Under the pieces are notes generated by a model. The model searched no databases, was not told the origin of the DNA, and worked only from the letters and a program-made list of their open reading frames with translations. A stretch of 56,313 bases of DNA from UBA3871 sp002392265. GTDB taxonomy: Bacteria > Bacillota > Clostridia > Peptostreptococcales > Anaerovoracaceae. This document shows, in pieces, positions 8,310-16,661 of this stretch (the first letter of the stretch is position 1; each line of letters opens with the position of its first letter). The translations under genes were made by a program, and so were the position numbers. The DNA lies in contig CAMOGS010000078.1 of NCBI GenBank assembly GCA_946614255.1, positions 1 through 56,313 on the forward strand, written 5' to 3'.

Positions 8310-10235
8310 TTATTCCGCATCGTGCCCGTACAGCTTTGCTGCGGCTTTGAGTATTGCGCGCTGCTCGGCGTTTGTAAGCTCTGAAGCAGACACTCCCTTT
8401 GGCAGTATTACTACCGCCCCGCTGCCTGCATCCTCAATGGATTCACGCCCCGCAAGCTGTGCCAGCTCGCTTGCACAGATCAGCGTTTTCTTCAAGTACG
8501 GCATATTCGGAAAGCTGTCGCGACCCAGCTCGTATGCATCCATTCCCTCTCCGCTGAAATCGACAAGAATATTTCCCTCATCCGTCAGCTTTACTTCATC
8601 CGCACCAAGCGCCTTTGCGGCCTCGGCAATCGGCACATATACTCCCACATCCGCACTGCCGTCTTCATTTGGAACCGGACCCCTGAGCGAATAGAAATAC
8701 TCGTCATCGCAAAGCGATATGCCGGATTCGCCTGCGCTGTAGTAATAATATTCATCAGCGCATGCGACAAAGCTTTTTTCGAGGATGTCTGCAGCTTCTT
8801 TGTCGACATCCGCAAGGGCTTTATCCATGATTGGGATTATCCGCCTGTTCATTGCCCTGTAGGCGTATTTGCCTTCAAAGAGGCTGACACCGGCTTCGTC
8901 CTTCCAAAGATAATAATCAAGCGTTATCCCGAGGAAGTGCCCCGGTCCCTCAGGTCTGTCAACCGCCCATATTTCAACAGGCATGTGAATCAGCCCGTAA
9001 GGCAGCTCCCCCAGCCCCTGATTTGTCATCCTCTCGCCTTCATCGCCTATGTAGTAGATTCTGTACTGGTTTTCAACCAGCCCGTGAACCTCGAGTGCTA
9101 CAATATCTTCTACCGTTTCACCCTGTACCTGATAGCATGTGAGCTTTACCTTTCCCGGCGTAGCAGCCGTCAGCTTTCCCGGCAGGTGTCCGCGCTTTGC
9201 GGCAAGCGCCCCCGGCACATTCTTTGGCGCATCAGGCGATGCGGCAGGCATGGTTATGTAATAGTTTGCGGTATCCGAAAGAATCTCCCTCGGCAGGATG
9301 CTCGAGGTATATATACCGTAAACCGTATCATCAAACAGCTCCAGCATTCTCTCGTAATCGCTTACGGGATGTCTGTATACTGTAATTCCTTTCCCTGTTA
9401 GCTTTTTTACAAGGCTGTCAACATATTCTTCATCGGGCGCTGTAATTGCTTTCAGCTTGTTATCAAAATAAAAATCTGCTATTACTTCCGGATCGAGCGC
9501 GCCCTGCATATTGTAAACAGTCAGGATGATGCTCTCGTAGCCCATTGCCTTTACCTCTTCAAGCTCGTCGTAATTATAAATCTGAACTATGAAGCGGTCC
9601 CGATAATCCGGATAATCCTCTGCGATTTTTGAGAGCACCTCGGTAAAATCAGCCTTTATATCCGTTACCACCCTGAAGGTATCGGATTTATCCATAACGG
9701 CAATCAGGCTTTCTATATCCATCGTGTGGAAACGCTCATATGTGGAAAGCGCCATGAACTCGTCATAGCTCAGCGGCCCGTTCATCGCAACGTTATAGTA
9801 ATATACACTGGTAACATCCCAGTCGTGCACCATTACCACATGGCCGTCCGTTGTCATTCCCATATCAAGCTCCACAAGTGCGTAAGCGTTGTCCACCGCA
9901 TTCATCAGCGCCTCGACGGAGTTGCTCGTCACATACCCGTCCACGGATCCGCCCGCATGTGCGATTAACCTTTGAGTCTGCATAGCCTCTGTTACCTCTG
10001 CAGGCTCCCAGTTTTCAATCATTTCAGCAGCCTCTGCCTTGTGAAGCTCTGCAAGCTCTTCCGTCGTCATAGCTGACGTATCTTTTGGCCCTGCACCGCT
10101 GCCCGCATTTTCACTGCAGCCGGTGAAAGCTGCCATCGAAAGCATGATAAATACAAGCAAACAAGCGACTGCGGTTTTACCCGCCGTCGCTTTCTGTGTT
10201 CTTTTGAAGAATGTAGCCTCTAAACTATTTTTCAT
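8310..10235 (-). CDS. Lipoprotein with glycerophosphodiester phosphodiesterase-like domain
   Basis: 641 residues from the ATG at 10235, which overlaps the ftsH end by 11 bases; longer starts would extend further into ftsH. A signal sequence with FTGC at its end indicates a lipoprotein. Residues about 85-330 form a GDPD/PI-PLC-like TIM barrel: IAHAGG near its start, ELDMGMTTDGH with the metal-binding Glu and Asp, then VMVHD with the second catalytic His. The classical HRG at the first motif reads HAG, so the usual arginine is missing; a clostridial GDPD subfamily with this pattern exists to my recollection. The C-terminal 300 residues are unassigned. It probably acts on phosphodiesters or lipid head groups at the cell surface. 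No good ribosome site; translation is likely coupled to ftsH. Confidence 0.8.
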   Translation of the reverse strand: MKNSLEATFFKRTQKATAGKTAVACLLVFIMLSMAAFTGCSENAGSGAGPKDTSAMTTEELAELHKAEAAEMIENWEPAEVTEAMQTQRLIAHAGGSVDGYVTSNSVEALMNAVDNAYALVELDMGMTTDGHVVMVHDWDVTSVYYYNVAMNGPLSYDEFMALSTYERFHTMDIESLIAVMDKSDTFRVVTDIKADFTEVLSKIAEDYPDYRDRFIVQIYNYDELEEVKAMGYESIILTVYNMQGALDPEVIADFYFDNKLKAITAPDEEYVDSLVKKLTGKGITVYRHPVSDYERMLELFDDTVYGIYTSSILPREILSDTANYYITMPAASPDAPKNVPGALAAKRGHLPGKLTAATPGKVKLTCYQVQGETVEDIVALEVHGLVENQYRIYYIGDEGERMTNQGLGELPYGLIHMPVEIWAVDRPEGPGHFLGITLDYYLWKDEAGVSLFEGKYAYRAMNRRIIPIMDKALADVDKEAADILEKSFVACADEYYYYSAGESGISLCDDEYFYSLRGPVPNEDGSADVGVYVPIAEAAKALGADEVKLTDEGNILVDFSGEGMDAYELGRDSFPNMPYLKKTLICASELAQLAGRESIEDAGSGAVVILPKGVSASELTNAEQRAILKAAAKLYGHDAE

Positions 10236-12426
10236 CTTCTTCGCTGCTCTTGTCTTCGCTTTCCTCGTCAGTCTCGCCCGCGTTGTCATTTTCTTTCTGA
10301 TGTTCTTCACTCTGCTTTTCATGCATCTCCATCAGCTTGTCGAGCGCTCTTTCGGCATTCTCAGCCTGAGCCTTTGCCTCACGTGCTGCAGCTGCCATGC
10401 GTTCAAGCAGAGTTGCCGGCGGCACGTCATCGCTGATGCCGTACATTTCGCCTCCGTCTTCTGCTTGTGTCTGTGCAGCGGCCATACGCTCTCTTTCGGC
10501 AGTCTCGATGCGCTCTCTTTCCTGCGCTTCTGCGCGGTTAGCCTCGTGTCTTGCCTTGTTTTCGTCTTCGACCTTCTTTACGAGCTCTTCAGGCGTAATC
10601 TTGCCCTCGTAGATTTCGAGGAACTGTTCGCCGTCGAGCGTTTCGAGCTCAAGCAGTGCCTCAGCCACAGCATGCAGCTTGTCCATGTGCTGTGTGAGGA
10701 TGGCCTTTGCCCTGTCGTAGCAGGCTTCGATTATGGCTCTGATTTCTTCGTCTATCTCGCTTGCGACCTCTTCGGAGTAGTTCTTGTGGGTGGTGAAGTC
10801 CTTGCCCAGGAACACCTCGTCGGAGCTTGCATAATTAACAGGTCCGAGCTTTTCGGAGAATCCGTACTTTGTGACCATGTCGCGTGCAACCTCGGTAGCG
10901 CGCATGATGTCGTTGGATGCGCCTGTCGAGATGTCGTCAAGCGTCAGCTCTTCAGCTACACGACCGCCAAGCAGGTGGATGATTTGCTCCTCCATCTTGT
11001 TTTTGGTCTCATAATATTTGTCTTCCTTTGGAAGTATCATTGTAAAGCCGCCTGCGCGTCCTCTCGGAATGATTGTGATTGCATGCACAGGGTCGGTGTT
11101 CGGAAGACTTGCGGCAACTACAGCATGCCCCGCCTCGTGGAAGGCTGTAAGCTTTCTTTCGCCCTCCGAGATGACTCTTGACTTCTTTTCAGGGCCTGCG
11201 AGAACCTTTGTAACGGCTTCTTCGATTTCGTCCATGCGAATCTTCAGGCCGTTTCTGCGCGCTGTCAGGAGCGCCGCTTCGTTGAGCAGGTTTTCAATAT
11301 CCGCAGGCGTAAAGCCCGGTGTCCTGCGTGCGAGAACCTTCAAATCCACAGCCGGATCGAGCGGCTTGTTCTTTGAGTGAACCCTGAAGATTTCCTCTCT
11401 GCCCTTTATATCCGGCGTTCCGATGACAATCTGTCTGTCGAATCTGCCCGGACGGAGCAGTGCAGGGTCTAATATGTCCGGACGGTTGGTTGCGGCGAGG
11501 ACTATAATGCCTGTGTTTTCGCCGAATCCGTCCATTTCTACGAGCATCTGGTTTAATGTCTGCTCTCTTTCATCGTGACCGCCGCCGAGACCTGCGCCAC
11601 GCTTGCGGCCCACTGCATCGATTTCATCTATGAAGATGATGCAAGGGGCATTTTTCTTTGCCTGGTCAAAGAGGTCTCTGACTCTGGATGCGCCGACGCC
11701 GACGAACATTTCCACAAAATCGGAACCGGAGATTGTGAAAAACGGTACGCCCGCTTCACCTGCGGTTGCCTTTGAAATGTAGGTCTTTCCTGTTCCCGGA
11801 GGGCCTACGAGCAGTATACCCTTTGGAATGCGCGCGCCGAGCATGTTATATTTCTTTGGATTCTTGAGGAAATCGACGATTTCTTCAAGCTCCTGCTTTT
11901 CTTCATCGAGCCCCGCAACATCATTGAAGGTGACCTTTCTGAGGTCGGAATCCTTTGCGAGCCTTGCTTTGGATCTACCAAACTGCATCGCCTTGCCGCC
12001 GTTTTGCTGATTCATGATTACCATGAAGAACACCACCATAACCACTATGATGAGAACTGTCGGCAGCAGACTGATGTACCAAGGTGTATATGTCGGCGCA
12101 TCGGATGTGTAATCCTTTAATACACCGCTTTCAATCTGCGGGAAAAGATAAGCCTGGTCAAGGTAGCTCATCTCTATGTAGGTCGGAACATAGCAGATGA
12201 ACTCTTCCCCGTTTTTCAAAGTTCCCTGTACGGTCCTGATATTGCTTTCTTTTTCTTCCTTTACGTTTATTGATGAAACGTGCTCTTCCGCAAGCTCTGT
12301 TGTGAACTCAGCAAGGCTCAGTTCCTTTATTTCCGGCGTTGGGGCTCCGCGGTAAAACCATGCCATCATGATTACCACGAGAAAAATCATCACGTATACA
12401 CTAATATTTCTGGCTACTCGTCTCAA
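10225..12426 (-). CDS. ftsH: ATP-dependent zinc metalloprotease FtsH
   Basis: 733 residues. Two transmembrane helices (about 9-25 and 117-137) flank an extracytoplasmic domain; then an AAA+ module with Walker A GPPGTGKT (208-215), Walker B IIFIDEID, arginine-finger region RPGRFDRQ, and a C-terminal M41 protease with HEAGH at 430-434. It degrades misfolded membrane proteins as a hexamer. The start is TTG at 12426, supported by AGGAGG 9 bases upstream; the next ATG would remove part of the first helix. The C-terminal tail beyond the protease (about residues 620-733) is very long, Glu/Lys/Arg-rich and likely coiled coil, making the protein about 100 residues longer than usual. The GDPD lipoprotein overlaps its 3' end. 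Confidence 0.97.
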   Translation of the reverse strand: MRRVARNISVYVMIFLVVIMMAWFYRGAPTPEIKELSLAEFTTELAEEHVSSINVKEEKESNIRTVQGTLKNGEEFICYVPTYIEMSYLDQAYLFPQIESGVLKDYTSDAPTYTPWYISLLPTVLIIVVMVVFFMVIMNQQNGGKAMQFGRSKARLAKDSDLRKVTFNDVAGLDEEKQELEEIVDFLKNPKKYNMLGARIPKGILLVGPPGTGKTYISKATAGEAGVPFFTISGSDFVEMFVGVGASRVRDLFDQAKKNAPCIIFIDEIDAVGRKRGAGLGGGHDEREQTLNQMLVEMDGFGENTGIIVLAATNRPDILDPALLRPGRFDRQIVIGTPDIKGREEIFRVHSKNKPLDPAVDLKVLARRTPGFTPADIENLLNEAALLTARRNGLKIRMDEIEEAVTKVLAGPEKKSRVISEGERKLTAFHEAGHAVVAASLPNTDPVHAITIIPRGRAGGFTMILPKEDKYYETKNKMEEQIIHLLGGRVAEELTLDDISTGASNDIMRATEVARDMVTKYGFSEKLGPVNYASSDEVFLGKDFTTHKNYSEEVASEIDEEIRAIIEACYDRAKAILTQHMDKLHAVAEALLELETLDGEQFLEIYEGKITPEELVKKVEDENKARHEANRAEAQERERIETAERERMAAAQTQAEDGGEMYGISDDVPPATLLERMAAAAREAKAQAENAERALDKLMEMHEKQSEEHQKENDNAGETDEESEDKSSEEDEK

Positions 12427-12472
12427 TTAGTAAATCCTCCTATCTCTTTAAATTCCCAATACAATCTTTACG

Positions 12473-12501
12473 ATTTTATCACATTTTGGCTCATTTTTCA
12501 A
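12473..12501 (-). promoter_or_regulatory. Promoter of ftsH
   Basis: Minus strand TTGAAA (12496-12501), 17-base spacer, TAAAAT (12473-12478), about 47 bases upstream of the TTG start and just after the terminator of the gene before. Confidence 0.65.
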
Positions 12502-12505
12502 GTAT

Positions 12506-12538
12506 GCAAAAGCCCCCTTACAGCGTGGGGGCTTTTGC
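12506..12538 (-). terminator. Intrinsic terminator after the CDF transporter gene
   Basis: A perfect 12-bp stem (12506-12517 with 12527-12538, arm GCAAAAGCCCCC) and a 9-base loop begin two bases after the CDF stop codon. On the minus strand the 3' arm reads GGGGGCTTTTGC, so part of the T-run lies within the stem. Confidence 0.8.
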
Positions 12539-12540
12539 CT

Positions 12541-13677
12541 CTATTCGTCTTTGCAGATTTCTCCGTAGTCTATATCCATTGCCAGTTGAAATTGGGTGCC
12601 CGGATATGCGCTTTGAAGATCCTTTAAGATTTCGTCGCAGACCATGCGGCGGCTTTCAGCGTCAAAGCCTATTACCACATCAAATCTGATTGAGTTCTCT
12701 TTTTTATTGTAATAAAAGCCGTGTATCTGTTTTGCGTGCTCGTGTGAAAGAACGCGGCCCGCAATCTCTTCTCTGAGCTTTTTAACCTCAGGGTCCTTTG
12801 TATCTATTGAATAGACTCCGATTGCGGTAAGGATTACGTTATGCTTTTTATAAACCTCTATTGCAATTGCACGGTTCAGCTCATCAAGCTCGCTGACCGT
12901 GATACTGTCCTCCACCTCTATGTGTACGGAGCCGTTATACGTGTCCGGCCCATAGTTGTGAAGGATTAAATCATATGCTCCCTTTACCTGCGGGAAGGAT
13001 CTGACAGTCGCCTTTATTCCCTGGAGCAGCTCTATATCCCCCGGCTCGCCCAAAAGCTTTGAAACCGTTTCTGACAGCATCTCTATACCTGCCTTTATAA
13101 TGGCAAGCGAAATCAGCGCGCCCAGGTACGCCTCAAGCGACATCCCCGTAAAGGTGAAAACAAGCGCCGCCGCAAGGGTAGCAGCGGATATTACCGCATC
13201 AAGCAGCGCATCCTTTCCCGAGTTTATCAGCGAGTCCGAATTAACCCTTTCACCACTGCTCTTTACATAAAGACCGAGTCCTATCTTAACCAGAACCGCT
13301 GCGGCCACTATGATAAGCGATGAAATCGCATAATCGGGCGTGACCGGATGAATTATCTTTTTGACCGATTCAACCAGCGATGTGACACCCGCATAAAGAA
13401 CTATGCCGCCTATTGCAAGAGCGCTGATATATTCGACTCTGCCATGCCCAAAGGGATGCTTTTTGTCCGGCTCTCTGCCTGCAACCCTGGCTCCCACGAT
13501 GGTGATAACCGAGCTGAGAGCATCCGAGAGGTTGTTCACCGCATCCAGCACGATTGCGATGGAATTACTGATAAATCCCACTCCTGCCTTGAACAGCGCA
13601 AGCATTACATTTGCAAGTATCCCGACAATGCTGGTGCGTATTATTGTTTTCTTACGACTTTCCTCGCTGTATTGCAT
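12541..13677 (-). CDS. Cation diffusion facilitator family transporter
   Basis: 378 residues. Six predicted transmembrane helices lie in residues about 12-210, followed by a cytoplasmic ferredoxin-like domain (about 215-300) and an extra C-terminal domain. The TM2 metal-binding motif DAVNNLSD (45-52) and the HPFGHGR loop (74-80) are typical of CDF exporters; the TM5 site reads KDALLDA, with Asp in place of the His of zinc-type members. That pattern may favour Mn2+ or Fe2+ over Zn2+, which is inference. It would export divalent cations by proton antiport. The ATG at 13677 has AGGAGAG upstream. It follows tilS by 11 bases and takes the place often held by hpt between tilS and ftsH. Confidence 0.93.
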   Translation of the reverse strand: MQYSEESRKKTIIRTSIVGILANVMLALFKAGVGFISNSIAIVLDAVNNLSDALSSVITIVGARVAGREPDKKHPFGHGRVEYISALAIGGIVLYAGVTSLVESVKKIIHPVTPDYAISSLIIVAAAVLVKIGLGLYVKSSGERVNSDSLINSGKDALLDAVISAATLAAALVFTFTGMSLEAYLGALISLAIIKAGIEMLSETVSKLLGEPGDIELLQGIKATVRSFPQVKGAYDLILHNYGPDTYNGSVHIEVEDSITVSELDELNRAIAIEVYKKHNVILTAIGVYSIDTKDPEVKKLREEIAGRVLSHEHAKQIHGFYYNKKENSIRFDVVIGFDAESRRMVCDEILKDLQSAYPGTQFQLAMDIDYGEICKDE

Positions 13678-13688
13678 TTTTCTCTCTC

Positions 13689-15188
13689 CTATCTGTAGTT
13701 CCCCGTATATCTGGAGCGCTCAAGCCCCGTGCGAAGCCCCGTCACATCATCTCCTAAAATCAGCAGCACTTCCCTGCCCATACAAAGCAGCGGCACGCTG
13801 TCGCGCAGATATGCGGGAATCTTCGAATCCGTGAAAAAGTCCTGAATCTTCTTTGTCATCATCGTTCCTGAGGATTTCAGCATTATAAAATCACCATCGC
13901 GGCGTGTACGAAGCTTGACCGGTGCCGCATCCCGTCCGAGAGGGCTTACAGGCGCATCCGGAGCCTCACTTTCGCCATCGAGCGGCAGATTCAGGCGTAT
14001 GTCTATGCTTCGCAACGGGCCGGTGACTGTCACAAGCACCGACCGATGGCTCAGACAGTCGCCGGAGGCCATATCGCAGCGTGTGTCGTCAATCTGCTGC
14101 ACTCTGTACATGCTTGCCAGAATGTCATCCTCCGAGCCGTTTTCCATAAGCACCTCCGCATCCGTGCGGCGTGCGACCAGCCTACCGTAAGACACCGTCA
14201 GCACATAGCCGTGCGGGAAGCTTACTTCCGTGCCCGTCTGCCCTTTGTTTATGATTTCATCGGCGGCCTCGATGTGAACCCTTCCGATGTCGGTTTCAAG
14301 TCCTATCTTTGCAAAAGCAATCTCCATGATTCTGTGACGGATTGCCGGATGAGCCACCTGTATGGTTCCGAGGTCCATCACAACCTCCTGGAGTGTGGCA
14401 GACAGAAATGCCATATCGTAAACCGACTGAGCTTCGTGCCACATGTAGTCTTTGTCCTCCTGAGCTGTCTGTGCAAGCCTGCTGAGTGTCTCCACAATGT
14501 TCGGATTGAACGTTTCGCGAATCATCGGCAGCGCACTGAGTCTGATTCTGTTTCTGGCATAAATTGGCTCATCGTTTGTCGCATCGATGCAAGGCTGCAG
14601 CCCTCTCTGCGAGATATATTCCTCTATTTCGGCGCGGCTGCAGTCTAAAAGCGGCCTGATAACATCAAAGCCTGCGCGGCTCTTTCTCGAATATTCCATG
14701 CCTGCGAGGCCGTCAACGCCGGTTCCTCTGATAAATCTGAAGAGCAGCGTTTCTGCCTGATCGTTTGCGTTGTGGGCAACCGCAATCTTTACCTTTCCCT
14801 TTCCGGAAAGCACTGCTGTTTTTCCCAAAAGCTCCGCAGCAACGGAATCAAAGGAATCGTATCGCAGGTCTCTGCCGACCTCTTCGCTCGACTTTCCCAG
14901 CTTTGCCGCCAGGGCATTGCAGTCTCCGCTGAACACCCGGCATTCAAGCCCGTTTTCCCTGCAGTAGTTCTCCACAAACGCCTGGTCCTCGTCGGCTGCG
15001 CCGGGACGAAGCCCATGGTTTACGTGGACCGGTAAAAGTTCCAGCTGCAGCTTCTCTTTAAGGCTCAGCAGCATGTCCATCAGACAGAGCGAATCGGGAC
15101 CGCCCGAAAGGCCCACGACTACTGCGTCATTTTCCTGTATAAGTTCGTGCTTTTCAATGGTCGCAGCGACCTTTTTCATTAGATCCAT
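13689..15188 (-). CDS. tilS: tRNA(Ile)-lysidine synthase
   Basis: 499 residues. The N-type ATP pyrophosphatase PP-loop GLSGGPDS is at residues 26-33, followed by HVNHGLRPGAADED and AHNANDQAETLLFRFIRGTG, which are hallmark TilS motifs. The C-terminal part has the TilS substrate-binding domain and a C-terminal domain ending near GREVLLILGDDVTGLR. The enzyme converts C34 of the tRNA-Ile2 anticodon to lysidine so that AUA is read as Ile; it is normally essential. The ATG at 15188 has GGAG about 10 bases upstream. It is the first gene of a tilS-CDF pair that ends at the terminator before ftsH. Confidence 0.95.
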   Translation of the reverse strand: MDLMKKVAATIEKHELIQENDAVVVGLSGGPDSLCLMDMLLSLKEKLQLELLPVHVNHGLRPGAADEDQAFVENYCRENGLECRVFSGDCNALAAKLGKSSEEVGRDLRYDSFDSVAAELLGKTAVLSGKGKVKIAVAHNANDQAETLLFRFIRGTGVDGLAGMEYSRKSRAGFDVIRPLLDCSRAEIEEYISQRGLQPCIDATNDEPIYARNRIRLSALPMIRETFNPNIVETLSRLAQTAQEDKDYMWHEAQSVYDMAFLSATLQEVVMDLGTIQVAHPAIRHRIMEIAFAKIGLETDIGRVHIEAADEIINKGQTGTEVSFPHGYVLTVSYGRLVARRTDAEVLMENGSEDDILASMYRVQQIDDTRCDMASGDCLSHRSVLVTVTGPLRSIDIRLNLPLDGESEAPDAPVSPLGRDAAPVKLRTRRDGDFIMLKSSGTMMTKKIQDFFTDSKIPAYLRDSVPLLCMGREVLLILGDDVTGLRTGLERSRYTGNYR

Positions 15189-15232
15189 AACCTATACTCC
15201 ACTATCGTACTATCCCTCAAAACCTTTTTAAC

Positions 15233-15241
15233 AGTATAACA
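15233..15241 (-). promoter_or_regulatory. Extended -10 promoter element for tilS
   Basis: Minus strand TGTTATACT (extended -10 TGnTATACT), about 45 bases upstream of tilS. No good -35 is seen 17 bases away (TAGCAT). Confidence 0.4.
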
Positions 15242-15261
15242 CTTTAGGCAAAGAAATGCTA

Positions 15262-15288
15262 TATAAAAGCACCCGCTTTGCGGGTGCT
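15262..15288 (-). terminator. Intrinsic terminator after tatD
   Basis: A 9-bp perfect stem (15268-15276 with 15280-15288, arm AGCACCCGC) with a 3-base loop is followed on the minus strand by TTTTATAT. The plus side also has a T-run, so it could work in both directions. It lies 19 bases after the tatD stop. Confidence 0.88.
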
Positions 15289-15307
15289 GATTTTTTTCTA
15301 TTCGATT

Positions 15308-16171
15308 CTATTCAATCCCAAAGAATCGTTTTGCATTGTTTCGGGTAGCCTCTGCAACGGTTTCTATATCTATACCCTTTATTTCGGCTACCTTTGCGGC
15401 TGTGTGAATTACATTTACCGGATGGTTCTGCTCCCCTCTGTGAGGAACCGGCGAAAGGTAAGGCGCATCTGTCTCAACGAGCAGAAACTCAAGCGGAATC
15501 TGCTGTGCGACCTCAATCGTTTTTCTGGCATTTTTGTAGGTTACGGGGCCCGCTATCGAAAGCGTGGCTCCCAGCTCCACATACTGCCTGCCAAACTCAG
15601 CACTGCCCGAAAAGCAGTGGAGCAGGACTCTGGCATCGGGAAGCTCTTCGTGACTGCCGTCAGCAAGCAGCCTTCCCGGACGCTTTGGAAATCTGTCCGC
15701 GCGTGCCTTGTCAAAGGCGCCTTCTTCCTTCAGGATTTCCATGACTTCCCCGCCCGCATCGCGTTCGTGGATAACAATCGGCATCGAAAGCTCGTTTGCC
15801 AGTCTGATCTGGCGTCTGAACCAGTATCTCTGGGCATCTCTGTCCGAGTTGTCATAGTGAAAATCGAGACCTATTTCTCCGATGGCAACCACCTTTGGCT
15901 GCTTTGCAAGCTCCGCTATTTTTTCAAGCTGCTCATCGCTGTATGAATCGGCCTCATGAGGATGAAGTCCCACCACCGCATGGCACCAGGGATAAAGTTT
16001 TGCATGCTCTGCTGCCATAACAGAGCTTTCCAGGTTGAATCCAATATCGTTAATAAACGATAGGTCGCCATTTTCAACGGCTTTGTCGATTTTTCCTATG
16101 AATTGTGCTCTTTCCTCCGGAGAAAAACCGTCCTCGTTTGGATGAGCATGTGAATCAAAAAGCCTTAACAT
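15308..16171 (-). CDS. tatD: TatD family metal-dependent hydrolase (DNase)
   Basis: 287 residues from the ATG at 16171, giving the normal N-terminus MLRLFDSHAHPN; a GTG 18 bases upstream overlaps the previous stop (GTGA) and is a second option. The amidohydrolase-fold metal ligands are visible: HAH near the start, EIGLDFHYD (Glu ligand), VIHERD (His), LHCFSGS (His) and VETDAPYLSP (Asp). TatD proteins are 3'-5' exonucleases or DNases acting on damaged or chromatin-like DNA. Residues about 170-195 hold a short insertion with KRPGRLLADGSHEE that is not usual in TatD. It follows metG and the Cys-rich gene, a common metG-tatD neighbourhood in Firmicutes. Confidence 0.93.
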   Translation of the reverse strand: MLRLFDSHAHPNEDGFSPEERAQFIGKIDKAVENGDLSFINDIGFNLESSVMAAEHAKLYPWCHAVVGLHPHEADSYSDEQLEKIAELAKQPKVVAIGEIGLDFHYDNSDRDAQRYWFRRQIRLANELSMPIVIHERDAGGEVMEILKEEGAFDKARADRFPKRPGRLLADGSHEELPDARVLLHCFSGSAEFGRQYVELGATLSIAGPVTYKNARKTIEVAQQIPLEFLLVETDAPYLSPVPHRGEQNHPVNVIHTAAKVAEIKGIDIETVAEATRNNAKRFFGIE

Positions 16172-16185
16172 ATTATCACTTCTTA

Positions 16186-16623
16186 TCACTTCTCGTCTAC
16201 GATTTTGTATTTGCCTTCGGCATCAATAAGAACCTTTTCAACAGCCCGTGCAGCATCCTCCATGCAGCCTTCACAGCTGCGCAACGGTTTACCCGTATCC
16301 ACGCCCTTTAGCTCTTTACAGATTATACTCTTGTTCTTGAATACGAAATCCGTAACCATGCGGCGCATCAGCTTGTAGGTCATGCCTCTGGTGCTTTCTT
16401 TGCTTGCCGGGTCGCCGCTTGAGTTCTTCAGGCCTGCGAGGTAAGCCATGGCCGAAACAGCTCCGCAGGTGGTCATTACACCCATGCCGCCGCCAAAGGC
16501 TTCCATAGCGCGGAAGGCTTCTGCTTCGCTTACTCCGTAGAGGTCGCAGTAGGCACAAGCCACCGCCTGGGCGCAGTTGTAGCCCTTTTCGTGATTTTCC
16601 TTTACCTTCGCTATTCTGTCCAT
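16186..16623 (-). CDS. C-GCAxxG-C-C family protein (putative redox protein)
   Basis: 145 residues. The family layout is present: YNCAQAV (Cys17), FGGGMG then TTCGAVSA (Cys53), ICKELKG (Cys102) and SCEGCMEDA (Cys117, Cys120), with extra Cys23 and Cys26. The conserved cysteines suggest disulfide redox chemistry or metal/cluster binding; the biochemical role is not established. The ATG at 16623 has only GGAAAG about 13 bases upstream. It lies 38 bases after metG and overlaps or abuts tatD, so all three are probably cotranscribed. Confidence 0.85.
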   Translation of the reverse strand: MDRIAKVKENHEKGYNCAQAVACAYCDLYGVSEAEAFRAMEAFGGGMGVMTTCGAVSAMAYLAGLKNSSGDPASKESTRGMTYKLMRRMVTDFVFKNKSIICKELKGVDTGKPLRSCEGCMEDAARAVEKVLIDAEGKYKIVDEK

Positions 16624-16661
16624 CTAGTTCACACTTTCCAATAATTTGCCTAATTTGCCGA

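Noticed and set aside
10123..11181. 352-codon plus-strand ORF over ftsH and the GDPD gene
   Set aside because: Antisense to two well-supported genes; Cys/Leu-rich composition is the shadow of their codon use.
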